NCBI GenBank assembly: GCA_024398075.1
Contig: JAKSJM010000017.1
Location: forward strand, 1 to 49,831
Length of the DNA: 49,831 nt
Origin: Bacteroidales bacterium
Lineage (GTDB): Bacteria > Bacteroidota > Bacteroidia > Bacteroidales > UBA932
Reading direction: 5' to 3'
Part shown: positions 1 through 7,570 of the stretch, in pieces
Numbering within the stretch: position 1 is the first letter of the stretch
Layout: each line of letters opens with the position of its first letter
Translations under genes and position numbers: made by a program
Notes under the pieces: generated by a model
What the model was told of the DNA's origin: nothing
Databases searched by the model: none
Seen by the model: only the letters and a program-made list of their open reading frames with translations

Positions 1-156
1 CGGGTCGTGGCATAGAAACTCTCCATTTCTTTCCCTTGCAGGACGCGACCCCGACGGATTCGGCGTTTCATCCGGGTCGTGGCATAGAAACTCTCCATTT
101 CTTTCCCTTGCAGGACGCGACCCCGACAGATGCGCCGTTTCATCCGGGTCGTGGCA
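1..156. repeat. 72-bp tandem repeat array, left end (about 2.2 units)
   Basis: Two full 72-bp units and a partial one run from the first base to about 156; the shared GCGACCCCGAC block starts at 45 and 117. Each unit holds an imperfect inverted repeat: CGACCC and GGGTCG arms about 20 nt apart around ACGCCGTTTCAT-like loop sequence. The same family, in the same orientation, fills the last 500 bases of the window. Both strands are open across it because 72 is a multiple of three, so I do not treat it as coding. The array is cut by the window start. Confidence 0.95.
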
Positions 157-172
157 AGGCGAGTAGCGGTGG

Positions 173-298
173 GCGCGGCAGAGGGTGGGTGGCGGACCTT
201 TCGTGCTGCGCACTTCATCCCCCTCGCGCTGCGCGCTACGGACCCATTCACGAGGCCATGGGCGGCCACGGGTCCGCCATCCCACCCTCAGCCAGCGC
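173..298. repeat. long imperfect inverted repeat upstream of ispF
   Basis: Arm 173-198 and arm 271-298 are nearly perfect reverse complements. The core GAGGGTGGGTGGCGGACC (181-198) pairs with 271-289, with one extra base in the right arm, and the pairing continues outward through GGC and GCGC. The 72 nt between hold smaller hairpins: GTGC/GCAC at 203-213, and CGGACCC at 239-245, which competes for 270-276. A second imperfect hairpin (CTTGCGCGG with CCGCGCGCAAG) follows at about 309-367. It could be a MITE-like element or a structured RNA. I see no gene in 157-445. Confidence 0.7.
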
Positions 299-445
299 TC
301 CACACGCCCCATCGACACTTGCGCGGGTACAGCGCACAGAATGGCGTTTCCGCGCGCAAGGGGCGGCACCTTGATGGAAAATAGGTGGGAGAATTTGTGG
401 GAGGAAGAGAAAAATGCTAAATTCGCTAGCGTAAAAAATGGAATT

Positions 446-937
446 ATGGCAGCACCAAAAATAAAGGTAGGAAGCGGGTACGATGTGCACCAGCTTGCTG
501 AGGGCCTCGAGATGTGGCTGGGCGGAATACAGATTGAGAGCCCTGTGGGCTTCGTCGCGCATTCGGATGGCGATGTCGCCATCCACGCGCTTTGCGACGC
601 CCTGCTGGGCGCATTGGCGCTCGGGGACATTGGCCACCACTTCCCTGACACGTCGGACGAGTTCAGCGGCATCGACTCGAAAAAGCTCCTGTCGCGCGTG
701 ATGTCGATGCTGTACGAGCGCGGATGGCAGGTAGGGAACGCCGACATTACCATTGCGCTACAGGCGCCGAAGATCGGTAAATTTGTGCCCCAGATGCGCG
801 AGTGCCTCGCTTTGCTCATGGGCGTCGAGGTGGACTGCGTAAGCGTGAAGGCGACCACTACCGAGAAGCTGGGATTCGTGGGACGCAAGGAAGGCTGCGA
901 AGTTTGGGCGACAGTGCTGATTTACAAGAATGCCTGA
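446..937 (+). CDS. ispF: 2-C-methyl-D-erythritol 2,4-cyclodiphosphate synthase
   Basis: This enzyme of the MEP isoprenoid pathway cyclises CDP-methylerythritol 2-phosphate to the 2,4-cyclodiphosphate, releasing CMP, in the cytoplasm. The 163-residue protein is the usual size. The zinc ligands are visible as D13 and H15 in GYDVH and H47 in HSDGDVAIH; the TTTEKLGF motif lies near the C-terminus. The frame is open further upstream through GC-rich structured DNA, but homology starts at the ATG at 446 (MAAPKIKVGSGYD), so I chose that start. It stands alone downstream of the repeat and inverted-repeat region, and no TAnnTTTG box is obvious just before it. Confidence 0.95.
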   Translation: MAAPKIKVGSGYDVHQLAEGLEMWLGGIQIESPVGFVAHSDGDVAIHALCDALLGALALGDIGHHFPDTSDEFSGIDSKKLLSRVMSMLYERGWQVGNADITIALQAPKIGKFVPQMRECLALLMGVEVDCVSVKATTTEKLGFVGRKEGCEVWATVLIYKNA

Positions 938-1027
938 CATGTAAACACTTCACAACGAAACCCTTCGTTATTCTGATATTTTTGAAAGAAATAATCGGCA
1001 GTTTTGCTAATTTTTCTTTTCAAATCA

Positions 1028-1057
1028 TTGTAGAATAAAAAAAGAGTTGTATATTTG
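1028..1057 (+). promoter_or_regulatory. Bacteroidota-type promoter for the tRNA genes
   Basis: TTG at 1028-1030 and TATATTTG at 1050-1057 (match to TAnnTTTG), separated by 19 nt, the canonical spacing for the Bacteroidota primary sigma factor. It ends 22 nt before tRNA-Gln. Confidence 0.8.
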
Positions 1058-1079
1058 CAGTCCATTTCGGTGGAATCAT

Positions 1080-1150
1080 TGAGATATGGTGTAATGGTAG
1101 CACTACAGATTCTGGCTCTGTCAGTGAGGGTTCGAGTCCTTCTATCTCAA
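1080..1150 (+). tRNA. tRNA-Gln (anticodon CTG)
   Basis: A full cloverleaf can be folded: acceptor TGAGATA with TATCTCA, a D-arm, anticodon stem ACAGA/TCTGT with loop TTCTGGC (anticodon CTG, reads CAG), and a T-arm with loop TTCGAGT. The discriminator base is A1150; 3' CCA is not encoded. A terminator follows 9 nt later. Confidence 0.96.
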
Positions 1151-1159
1151 CAAACCAAG

Positions 1160-1183
1160 ACGCAGCATCAGGCTGCGTTTTTT
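1160..1183 (+). terminator. intrinsic terminator between the two tRNAs
   Basis: ACGCAGC (1160-1166), loop ATCAG, GCTGCGT (1172-1178), then six T. A second small hairpin, TTGGG AAAA CCCAA, sits at 1182-1195 just before tRNA-Met. Confidence 0.85.
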
Positions 1184-1199
1184 GGGAAAACCCAATGAT

Positions 1200-1273
1200 G
1201 GCGGGGTAGCTCAGCTGGCTAGAGCGTCGGATTCATAATCCGGAGGTCGTGGGATCGTGACCCACTCCCGCTA
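1200..1273 (+). tRNA. tRNA-Met (anticodon CAT), variant T-loop
   Basis: Acceptor GGCGGGG (1200-1206) pairs with TCCCGCT (1266-1272), with G.T pairs at both ends. The anticodon stem is TCGGA/TCCGG with loop TTCATAA (CAT). The T-stem GTGGG/CCCAC encloses ATCGTGA instead of the usual TTCRANY, so positions 54 and 58 are A and T rather than T and A. The anticodon-stem GC triplets of an initiator are missing, so this is elongator Met, or tRNA-Ile2 if C34 is modified. CCA is not encoded. No separate TAnnTTTG box lies between it and the preceding terminator. Confidence 0.93.
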
Positions 1274-1390
1274 CGAGTTTTGCTCGACTTCTTGAACAAC
1301 GCTGTGGAAGGCACAAGGAGGTAGAAACCGAAGCAAAACACTTACATACTTCTGCTCCCGAGTACGAAGGGACAGAGAAACACACCATAT

Positions 1391-1422
1391 AGCCGTCATC
1401 CGATACTCCGGGTGGCTTTTTT
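1391..1422 (+). terminator. terminator downstream of tRNA-Met
   Basis: AGCC at 1391-1394 pairs with GGCT at 1413-1416, with further CCG/CGG pairing inside and a six-T run. Between tRNA-Met and this point, about 115 nt hold no ORF; GTTTTGC (near 1277) is complementary to GCAAAAC (near 1333), so the trailer may be folded. Confidence 0.7.
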
Positions 1423-1455
1423 CTTTATATAGCATACTTTACTCCGCGAGTAAAG

Positions 1456-1478
1456 GCCCAGGAAAACTCCCGGGCCCC
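1456..1478 (-). terminator. hairpin terminator for the SGNH-like lipoprotein gene
   Basis: On the minus strand GGCCC, GGA, a short loop, TCC and GGGCC form a strong stem just past the stop codon, followed by TTTAC. A second hairpin, TTTACT/AGTAAA, is at about 1438-1454. The U-run is short, so efficiency is uncertain. Confidence 0.6.
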
Positions 1479-1481
1479 TAT

Positions 1482-2495
1482 TTAAAACTTGTCTATATAG
1501 TTCGGTATCAACTTCTGGATTCCTTTTATTTCGGATTCATTGTCAATCACATCCATGAATGGATGGTCTGCAGGAACGGTGTAATACTTAGAGTAGTAAT
1601 CACCATAAGAGACCGAGCCGCCGGCGCCATACGTCGAATTCTTGACCATCTTCGAATAGTCCGCGAAGTCCGCAGCCCTGCCAGTCAGCGCGCAGTAGCA
1701 CATCTGGGCCATAATGTACCCCATGAGAGGGTTTGGATGGTAAGTGTCCGATGACGTGTGGTTACAGAAAGTGTAGCGGTCCGAATAGGCCATGCTGCCT
1801 CCAGGAACCTTGACATTGCCCGTATATATATCATAAGCCAGCTGACCGCAGTTGACAATGGTGACGCCCTCCTTGTCATGCAGGTTCATCAACTGCGAAG
1901 TAACCTTCGTGTGGTTCTTGTACACGCTGTAGATATGATTGATATAGAAGCACTTCACATTAGGGTTTGACTTCTTCACGCGATTGAACACAGCAGTGGC
2001 GTCTGCATAGAAATCGGCGTTGTTGTCGCCAGCCTCCGAAATGAAAAGATAATCGACAGAGGTAAGGTCCGAGATCAAGAGTTCTGTGCCAAGCCCAGGG
2101 CAATTGCCAGAGGTCTTGGTGCCGCTGTCGCCATGAAGTTTGGTGGATGTGCAGCCCTTGGCCGTGAAGTCATGCAGGGCATGGCCACCATAAGTGCAGT
2201 CATACACAGTCGCATTCTCGCCACCAGCTTTGATGAGCTGGTAGAGAAGACCAGCGTCACTCCCCTTCTGGCCGCCATTCATAACGCAACCACCGTAGTA
2301 CACCATGGAATTTCCGACCACAAGGATCTTCTTGCCATCAAGACCATCCTGCTTCGGAGAATCTGGCACGACCACCTCCGTCTCCGTCCCCGGCTTTGGG
2401 GATGGCACAGGATCCTTCTCGCAGCTGGAGCTGGTGCTGACAAGCACAAGCGCAGAGGCCGCAAAGCCATAAAGCAAATTCATAACCATTTTCAT
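1482..2495 (-). CDS. SGNH/GDSL-hydrolase-like lipoprotein
   Basis: This is a 337-residue exported protein. The signal peptide ends in STSSSC (lipidated C25) and is followed by a Pro/Glu-rich linker (about 26-50). ILVVGNSMVYYGG near residue 60 resembles block I of SGNH hydrolases with S63 as nucleophile, and SSDTYHPNPLMGY near residue 250 resembles the D-x-x-H block carrying the catalytic Asp and His. This points to a surface or periplasmic esterase/deacetylase-type hydrolase, perhaps acting on glycans, but the substrate cannot be told. It is a single-gene unit, divergent from the purine operon, with a minus-strand TATCTTTG box at 2501-2508 only 5 nt before the ATG. The fold assignment rests on short motifs. 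Confidence 0.7.
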   Translation of the reverse strand: MKMVMNLLYGFAASALVLVSTSSSCEKDPVPSPKPGTETEVVVPDSPKQDGLDGKKILVVGNSMVYYGGCVMNGGQKGSDAGLLYQLIKAGGENATVYDCTYGGHALHDFTAKGCTSTKLHGDSGTKTSGNCPGLGTELLISDLTSVDYLFISEAGDNNADFYADATAVFNRVKKSNPNVKCFYINHIYSVYKNHTKVTSQLMNLHDKEGVTIVNCGQLAYDIYTGNVKVPGGSMAYSDRYTFCNHTSSDTYHPNPLMGYIMAQMCYCALTGRAADFADYSKMVKNSTYGAGGSVSYGDYYSKYYTVPADHPFMDVIDNESEIKGIQKLIPNYIDKF

Positions 2496-2500
2496 AAGAA

Positions 2501-2508
2501 CAAAGATA
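2501..2508 (-). promoter_or_regulatory. -7 box (TATCTTTG) of the SGNH-like gene
   Basis: The minus-strand TATCTTTG matches TAnnTTTG and ends 5 nt before the ATG at 2495, so the transcript would be leaderless or nearly so. No good TTG lies at the expected spacing. Confidence 0.5.
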
Positions 2509-2527
2509 TGACTTTTTCCGTTAACAG

Positions 2528-2557
2528 TTGACTTGAAAAATTAAAATGCTATATTTG
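2528..2557 (+). promoter_or_regulatory. promoter of the purine-salvage operon
   Basis: TTG at 2528-2530 and TATATTTG at 2550-2557 with a 19-nt spacer, a full match to the Bacteroidota consensus. The 5' leader is only about 15 nt, too short for a purine riboswitch. Confidence 0.8.
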
Positions 2558-2576
2558 TGAGAAAGGTGAAAAGAAT

Positions 2577-3038
2577 ATGCATAAGCAATACATGAAAATG
2601 GCCATAGAAGAGGCCAGAATCGGCATAAGGGCGGACCATGGAGGTCCTTTCGGAACAGTGATAGTCAAGGACGGGCAGGTGGTCGGACACGGCCATAACA
2701 TGGTGCTCGCAAACAATGACCCCACTTGTCATGGAGAGATAGCTGCCATACGCGAGGCCGGGCGCAACCTAGGCACATACGACCTCTCAGGATGCACCCT
2801 CTACACCACAGGAGAGCCTTGCCACATGTGTCTGTGCGCCTGCATGTGGGCAAACATCGACAAAATCTACTATGGCTGCACCATTGAGGACAATGGTCTC
2901 ATAGGTTTCCGCGACGACAAGTTCGACCAGATCTTCGGAGGACGCGAGAAGTTGGGCGACTTCATGACCGAGATAGAGCACAAAGCATGCCTGGAGCTCT
3001 TTGACGAGTACCGTTCGCTTCACAGAAGAAACTATTAA
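2577..3038 (+). CDS. guaD: guanine deaminase (cytidine-deaminase fold)
   Basis: The 153-residue protein is predicted to hydrolyse guanine to xanthine and ammonia in the cytoplasm. The deaminase zinc site is intact: H52 and E54 in CHGEIAAI, and C82/C85 in PCHMC. GGPFGTVIVKDG and the NNDPT before the HxE motif match the Bacillus-type guanine deaminase better than TadA. It is 15 bp upstream of xpt, which uses its product xanthine, followed by a xanthine permease; this context strongly supports guanine rather than tRNA or cytidine as substrate. A TTG-19-TATATTTG promoter precedes it. Confidence 0.9.
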   Translation: MHKQYMKMAIEEARIGIRADHGGPFGTVIVKDGQVVGHGHNMVLANNDPTCHGEIAAIREAGRNLGTYDLSGCTLYTTGEPCHMCLCACMWANIDKIYYGCTIEDNGLIGFRDDKFDQIFGGREKLGDFMTEIEHKACLELFDEYRSLHRRNY

Positions 3039-3053
3039 TCATTCACATACACC

Positions 3054-3635
3054 ATGAATTTTCTCGAAGAAAAGATTCTATCTGATGGCGTGATCAAGGC
3101 TGGCAACATCCTGAAGGTGGACAATTTCCTCAACCACCAGATCGACATCGACATCATGAGGCAGGTAGCCTACGAGTTCAAACGTCGCTTCCGCGGAAAG
3201 ACAGTGACGAAGATTCTTACCATCGAGGCAAGCGGCATCGCCATTGCGACCATGCTGGCGGACCTCTACGACGTGCCTGTGGTCTTCGCGAAGAAAGGCG
3301 AGACAGCAAACAGCACTGACGACAAATATGTCTCACAGGCCTACTCTTTCACCCACAAGCGCATGAACAATGTCTTCGTCTCCAAGCCTTACCTCAACGA
3401 AGGTGACAAGGTACTCATCGTGGATGATTTCCTCGCCGATGGGCAAGCCATGCTTGCTCTTATCGACATCGTAAAACAAGCTCATGCTGAGGTAGTTGGC
3501 CTCGGCGTAGCCATCGAGAAGGGGCAGCAGAAAGGCGGTTCCATCCTGCGCGAAGCGGGCTACCATCTCGAGTCCATTGCCATAATCGACGGCATGGACT
3601 GCGAAGCACAGACCATCAAATTCAGACAAGCATAA
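3054..3635 (+). CDS. xpt: xanthine phosphoribosyltransferase
   Basis: It converts xanthine plus PRPP to XMP in purine salvage. The 193 residues match the length of the Bacillus enzyme. The PRPP-binding loop VLIVDDFLADGQA is visible at about residues 118-130, and the N-terminal DGVIKAGNILKVDNFLNHQ block is typical of Xpt rather than Apt. It sits between guanine deaminase and the permease gene (15 bp and 3 bp spacing), so uptake, deamination and ribosylation are encoded together. Confidence 0.95.
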   Translation: MNFLEEKILSDGVIKAGNILKVDNFLNHQIDIDIMRQVAYEFKRRFRGKTVTKILTIEASGIAIATMLADLYDVPVVFAKKGETANSTDDKYVSQAYSFTHKRMNNVFVSKPYLNEGDKVLIVDDFLADGQAMLALIDIVKQAHAEVVGLGVAIEKGQQKGGSILREAGYHLESIAIIDGMDCEAQTIKFRQA

Positions 3636-3638
3636 CCT

Positions 3639-4946
3639 ATGGCAAAATCCAGTATCTACGAGCTCAATGGAACAGTTCCAGTAGCTCAGGCCATCCCATT
3701 CGGCCTCCAGCACGTGCTTGCGATGTTCGTAAGCAACATTACACCTATCATCATCCTCGCAGGCATCGTGGGTGTGGACCCAGCCCTTCAGGGCGCGCTC
3801 ATCCAGAACTGCATGATCATTGCCGGAATCGGCACACTCATACAGCTCTACCCTGTCTGGAGAGTCGGCGCGAAGCTCCCTATCGTGATGGGAATCAGCT
3901 TCACGTTCCTGTCTCTGGCCATTTTTGTCGGCACGACAATGGGCATGGGCACTCTCATGGGAGCCGTCATCATTGGCGGTATCGTAGAGGGCATTCTTGG
4001 ACTTTTCGTAAAATATTGGATCAAACTGGTGCCACCTATCGTAGCGGCGACCGTAGTGACTGCCATCGGTTTCTCACTCCTCCCTATCGGCGCAAACAGT
4101 TTCGCCGGTGGCCAGGGAGCCGCTGATTTCGGCGCTGCACATAACTGGATCGTGGGTTCAGTGACACTTGTCACCTGTCTTCTTTGCCAGGTATTTGGCC
4201 GTGGATTCTTCCGCTCGCTTTCAGTCCTTGTCGGACTCGTGGTAGGATACGTCCTCTCACTCTGCATGGGCATGGTGGATTACAGCGCACTTCATGGCGT
4301 AGGCGTGGTGTCATTGCCAAAGTTCCTCCCATTCAAGCCTGAGTTCAACCTCGGCGCTATCCTCTCAGTGATAGCCATTTTCATGGTCAGCGCGACCGAA
4401 ACCATAGGCGATACAAGTGCCCTCTGCGCAGGAGCCCTCAAGCGTCCAGTAACCAACAAGGAGCTTGGCGGCAGCATCGCCTGCGACGGATTTGTAAGCA
4501 CCATTGCAGGCCTTTTCGGCTGTACGCCTATCACCTCATTCAGCCAGAATGTGGGTCTCGCTGCCATGAGCGGTGTAGTAAATCGCTTCGCCATTGCCAC
4601 CGGAGCAATGATCATGATCCTCGGCGGCGTATTCCCAGCCGTAGGCGTCATCCTCACCACCATCCCTCAGGCTGTCCTCGGAGGTTGCACCATCATGATG
4701 TTTGGAAGCATACTCTTCGCCGGTTTCGGCATGATGGCCAAATGTGGCTTCGAGAACAGAAACATGCTCATCGTGAGCATTTCGCTCAGCGTCGGCCTCG
4801 GCTTCACATCCGCATCACAGATGTTTGACATCTTCCCACAGATCATCAAGACCATCTTCGCAGAGAACTGCGTGGCAGTGGTTTTCGTGCTTGCAGTGCT
4901 GCTTAACCTTTTGCTTCCGCGCAATATGGACAAGGCTGGAGCATAA
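3639..4946 (+). CDS. pbuX: uracil-xanthine/xanthine permease (NCS2 family)
   Basis: A 435-residue polytopic membrane protein of the nucleobase:cation symporter-2 family. It shows the family motifs FGLQH (about residues 22-26) and SFSQNVGLAAMSGV near residue 305, plus the SATETIGDT segment carrying the conserved Glu. Hydrophobic stretches fit 12-14 transmembrane helices. Being last in the guaD-xpt operon makes xanthine (or guanine) the most likely substrate, imported with protons or sodium. Confidence 0.92.
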   Translation: MAKSSIYELNGTVPVAQAIPFGLQHVLAMFVSNITPIIILAGIVGVDPALQGALIQNCMIIAGIGTLIQLYPVWRVGAKLPIVMGISFTFLSLAIFVGTTMGMGTLMGAVIIGGIVEGILGLFVKYWIKLVPPIVAATVVTAIGFSLLPIGANSFAGGQGAADFGAAHNWIVGSVTLVTCLLCQVFGRGFFRSLSVLVGLVVGYVLSLCMGMVDYSALHGVGVVSLPKFLPFKPEFNLGAILSVIAIFMVSATETIGDTSALCAGALKRPVTNKELGGSIACDGFVSTIAGLFGCTPITSFSQNVGLAAMSGVVNRFAIATGAMIMILGGVFPAVGVILTTIPQAVLGGCTIMMFGSILFAGFGMMAKCGFENRNMLIVSISLSVGLGFTSASQMFDIFPQIIKTIFAENCVAVVFVLAVLLNLLLPRNMDKAGA

Positions 4947-4976
4947 GCTTTCCGACCATAATTGATAGGGTTCCGA

Positions 4977-5014
4977 CCAATTCTAAATAATTTTATAAAT
5001 TTTGGACGAATTGG
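4977..5014. other. AT-rich inverted repeat after the permease gene
   Basis: CCAATTC (4977-4983) and GAATTGG (5008-5014) are exact reverse complements around an AT-rich loop. It could be a weak terminator of the purine operon or an operator for the next one. A direct repeat TTCCGACCA occurs twice just before it. Confidence 0.35.
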
Positions 5015-5049
5015 ATACACTTTGATAAATTATTGACGTTTTTTTCAAT

Positions 5050-5057
5050 TATCTTTG
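5050..5057 (+). promoter_or_regulatory. -7 box (TATCTTTG) for the lipoprotein operon
   Basis: TATCTTTG fits TAnnTTTG. The nearest TTG (5033-5035) is 14 nt upstream, shorter than normal, so the -33 element is poor and the site may need an activator. Confidence 0.5.
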
Positions 5058-5107
5058 TGAGATTTAATTACTTTCAGTAAAAACGTTTAACTAATAAAGT
5101 GTACCAA

Positions 5108-7558
5108 ATGACCAAACATTTTTCGCTGTTTGCAGCTTTTGCAGCAGCTTGTTTAGTTTTCTCATGCAAGGAACCTGTCGTTGAACCTAAACCAGAGCCA
5201 AAGCCAGAGGAGCCAGTTCTCAAGGTTAAAAGTCTGGTAGAAGTAGAAGGAAAAGCAGGGCAGTATGCTGTCACATACGAGCTTGAGAACCCTGTAGAAG
5301 GCGTTTCCATCAAGGCATCCAGCGAGAACGACTGGGTATATGACATCAAGCCTGCTGTAGGAGAAGTCAGATTCAATGTAACCGACAATCTGGGAACGCC
5401 ACGTACCGGAACCATCACTGTCAGCTATGGCGAAAAGCTCGAGGAAGTGGTGACCATCTCACAGAAGACGTTCAACTTCCCTTCTTTCGAAATATCAGTA
5501 AGCGACATCCGCACAAGAGGAGCGAAGATTACTATCACGCCTAAGACCTACAAGAACAACTACTTCTTTGAAGTGTTCTCGAAGACATCCGTTGACAAGT
5601 TTACATCACTTGATGTCAATTCAGTGGGAGACAAGGGATATGGCGAAGCACTTTACAAGGACGACCTCGCATACCTCGAGAGCTTGGCGAAGAAGAACGG
5701 CCTCACTCTCGGACAGGCGCTATCGAACCTCCCTGGAATGTACAAGGTAACCACCAGCGGCGAGACAGTCGAGACCACCTACTCTGACCTCAAACCAGAG
5801 GTAGACTACTACGTGGTCGCCTATGGAATGGATCTTGACGGAAACAGAACTACCGAGATCTGCCTCTACCTTTTCACCACCGCATCTATCCAGGACGCTG
5901 CAGTATTTTTCACTGGAAGTGCTTCAGGCGTAACCCAGAACTCGGCGAGAATTACTCTGAACCCGTCAAACGACAGTGAAACATACTACTGGACATACGC
6001 CAGCGAGACCGACATGGCCCAGCATTCTATCGAGGCTATCATGACAAACATGATCGCGAACCTCAAGGAAGCTGCAAACATGTATGGCACCCCGCTCTCA
6101 TCATTCCTGAATCACGGTTCCACCACCGAGACCATCAGCGGCCTCAGCATGGGCACCAAGTACTCCATCATCGCATGGGGTATGGATGGAGCAGGAAATA
6201 CCACCACAGAGCCTCAGGAAATATTCAACTTCACCACGAAGGCAAATGACGTTACCGACAACTGTAAGTTCAATATCGAGTTCCTTGAGATCGAGTCTAT
6301 GGACGTAAAGGTCAAGGTAACACCTACAAATGCCTCTACGAAGTACTACATGGCATTCATCGACGAGAAGAGATGCGTTAACTACAATGACTACCAGATG
6401 GTTTCACGCATCATCAATATGGAGAATGACCGAATGAGTCAGGACTTCTACGGAGAAGGAATAACCTGGGATAACATTCCTGGTCTGCTCTCAGGCACAA
6501 ACGAGGTATGGGCGAGAAGAGACCTCCTCTGGTCATTTGAGCCAGAGCATAACTATCGTGTATACACATTCGGCGTCAACAGCAAAGGAAACGTCACTAC
6601 TGAAATCAGCAGGAAAGATGTCAAGACCACGGCTCCACAGCCTACAAACATCACATTCCAGGCTTCTTTGAGCAGTGATTCAGACTGGCATATCGCACAG
6701 ATCGACATCACCCCATCTAACAGCGAGGACTACTACATGCCATTCCTTGTAAGCACCGAGGACCTTGAAATGTTCAAGTATAAGGACGGAACTCTCATGG
6801 AGCGCGAGCTCATGGACAAGATCCGTGACGTTTACGAGGACGAGATCAGTCAGTACGTACATCGTGGCAAGTACACATTCATCAACACCTGGACATCGAA
6901 CAAGGAGTACTCACTCATCCTCTTCGGATATGCAGGAAGCAACACCACTTCAATGTATGAGTTCAAGTTCCGTTCTCCTGAGATTCCATTCGGAAAGGCG
7001 AACTGCGATATCTCATACACTTATGAGCTCTTCAATGGAGATGACCTTTACGCCATGGATCCTATCGTCTGGAGTTCAGCACCGGGAGCTTGTGTCATGA
7101 AGGTGAACATAGCAGTAACAGGAGACCCTGCGAACTACTACTTTGGCCTATGGCCACCTAAGGAGAACTTCGCTTCTACCGGAGGCATTGACCACCTCCT
7201 CATTCTCTGTCAGAATGAGGGTGCGACCGGAGACAACATCATCAACAAGAAGTTCGGTATGCTCAAGCCATGGTGGAACGGAGCAGGTATGAGCGAGGGC
7301 TTCTTTGTAACTGACGAAGGCGAGACCCTTGACTACATGCCATGGAGCATCACAGCATACGCCGAGGACGACAAACATAACTATAGTCCTCTCCACTACG
7401 AGATATTCATCCCTATCCAGCAGCCTGAGAATATGGTTACCGGCAAGTACAAGAAGGGATACAAGAAGGCTTACGACTTCTGGTCAAACCCATCATCTTC
7501 AAGCGCAAACATAAAGACCATGGTATTCAACGTACCTCAGCCAGAAACAACCAAATAA
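5108..7558 (+). CDS. BACON and Fn3-like repeat lipoprotein
   Basis: An 816-residue lipoprotein: the signal ends LVFSC, with lipidated C20, then a PKPEPKPEEP linker. Residues about 45-120 resemble a BACON domain (NDWVYDIKPAVGEVRF, ending in TISQK). At least four beta-sandwich-like repeats follow, each with an ITPxNxxxYY-type strand (near residues 130, 285, 400 and 540), and then a unique C-terminal region. I chose the ATG at 5108 over a GTG at 5099 because the signal peptide starts there. It is the first of four consecutive lipoprotein genes (12-bp gap to the next). No catalytic motif is seen; a surface binding or scaffold role is inference. Confidence 0.75.
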   Translation: MTKHFSLFAAFAAACLVFSCKEPVVEPKPEPKPEEPVLKVKSLVEVEGKAGQYAVTYELENPVEGVSIKASSENDWVYDIKPAVGEVRFNVTDNLGTPRTGTITVSYGEKLEEVVTISQKTFNFPSFEISVSDIRTRGAKITITPKTYKNNYFFEVFSKTSVDKFTSLDVNSVGDKGYGEALYKDDLAYLESLAKKNGLTLGQALSNLPGMYKVTTSGETVETTYSDLKPEVDYYVVAYGMDLDGNRTTEICLYLFTTASIQDAAVFFTGSASGVTQNSARITLNPSNDSETYYWTYASETDMAQHSIEAIMTNMIANLKEAANMYGTPLSSFLNHGSTTETISGLSMGTKYSIIAWGMDGAGNTTTEPQEIFNFTTKANDVTDNCKFNIEFLEIESMDVKVKVTPTNASTKYYMAFIDEKRCVNYNDYQMVSRIINMENDRMSQDFYGEGITWDNIPGLLSGTNEVWARRDLLWSFEPEHNYRVYTFGVNSKGNVTTEISRKDVKTTAPQPTNITFQASLSSDSDWHIAQIDITPSNSEDYYMPFLVSTEDLEMFKYKDGTLMERELMDKIRDVYEDEISQYVHRGKYTFINTWTSNKEYSLILFGYAGSNTTSMYEFKFRSPEIPFGKANCDISYTYELFNGDDLYAMDPIVWSSAPGACVMKVNIAVTGDPANYYFGLWPPKENFASTGGIDHLLILCQNEGATGDNIINKKFGMLKPWWNGAGMSEGFFVTDEGETLDYMPWSITAYAEDDKHNYSPLHYEIFIPIQQPENMVTGKYKKGYKKAYDFWSNPSSSSANIKTMVFNVPQPETTK

Positions 7559-7570
7559 AAATATAAAACG

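Noticed and set aside
36-384. Plus-strand ORFs across the left repeats and inverted repeat, also open in other frames
   Set aside because: They translate the 72-bp repeat and structured DNA, stay open only because the period is divisible by three, and have no promoter or homology I recognise.
5099-5107. GTG start for the BACON lipoprotein
   Set aside because: The ATG at 5108 gives a clean lipoprotein signal; the GTG adds three residues without support.
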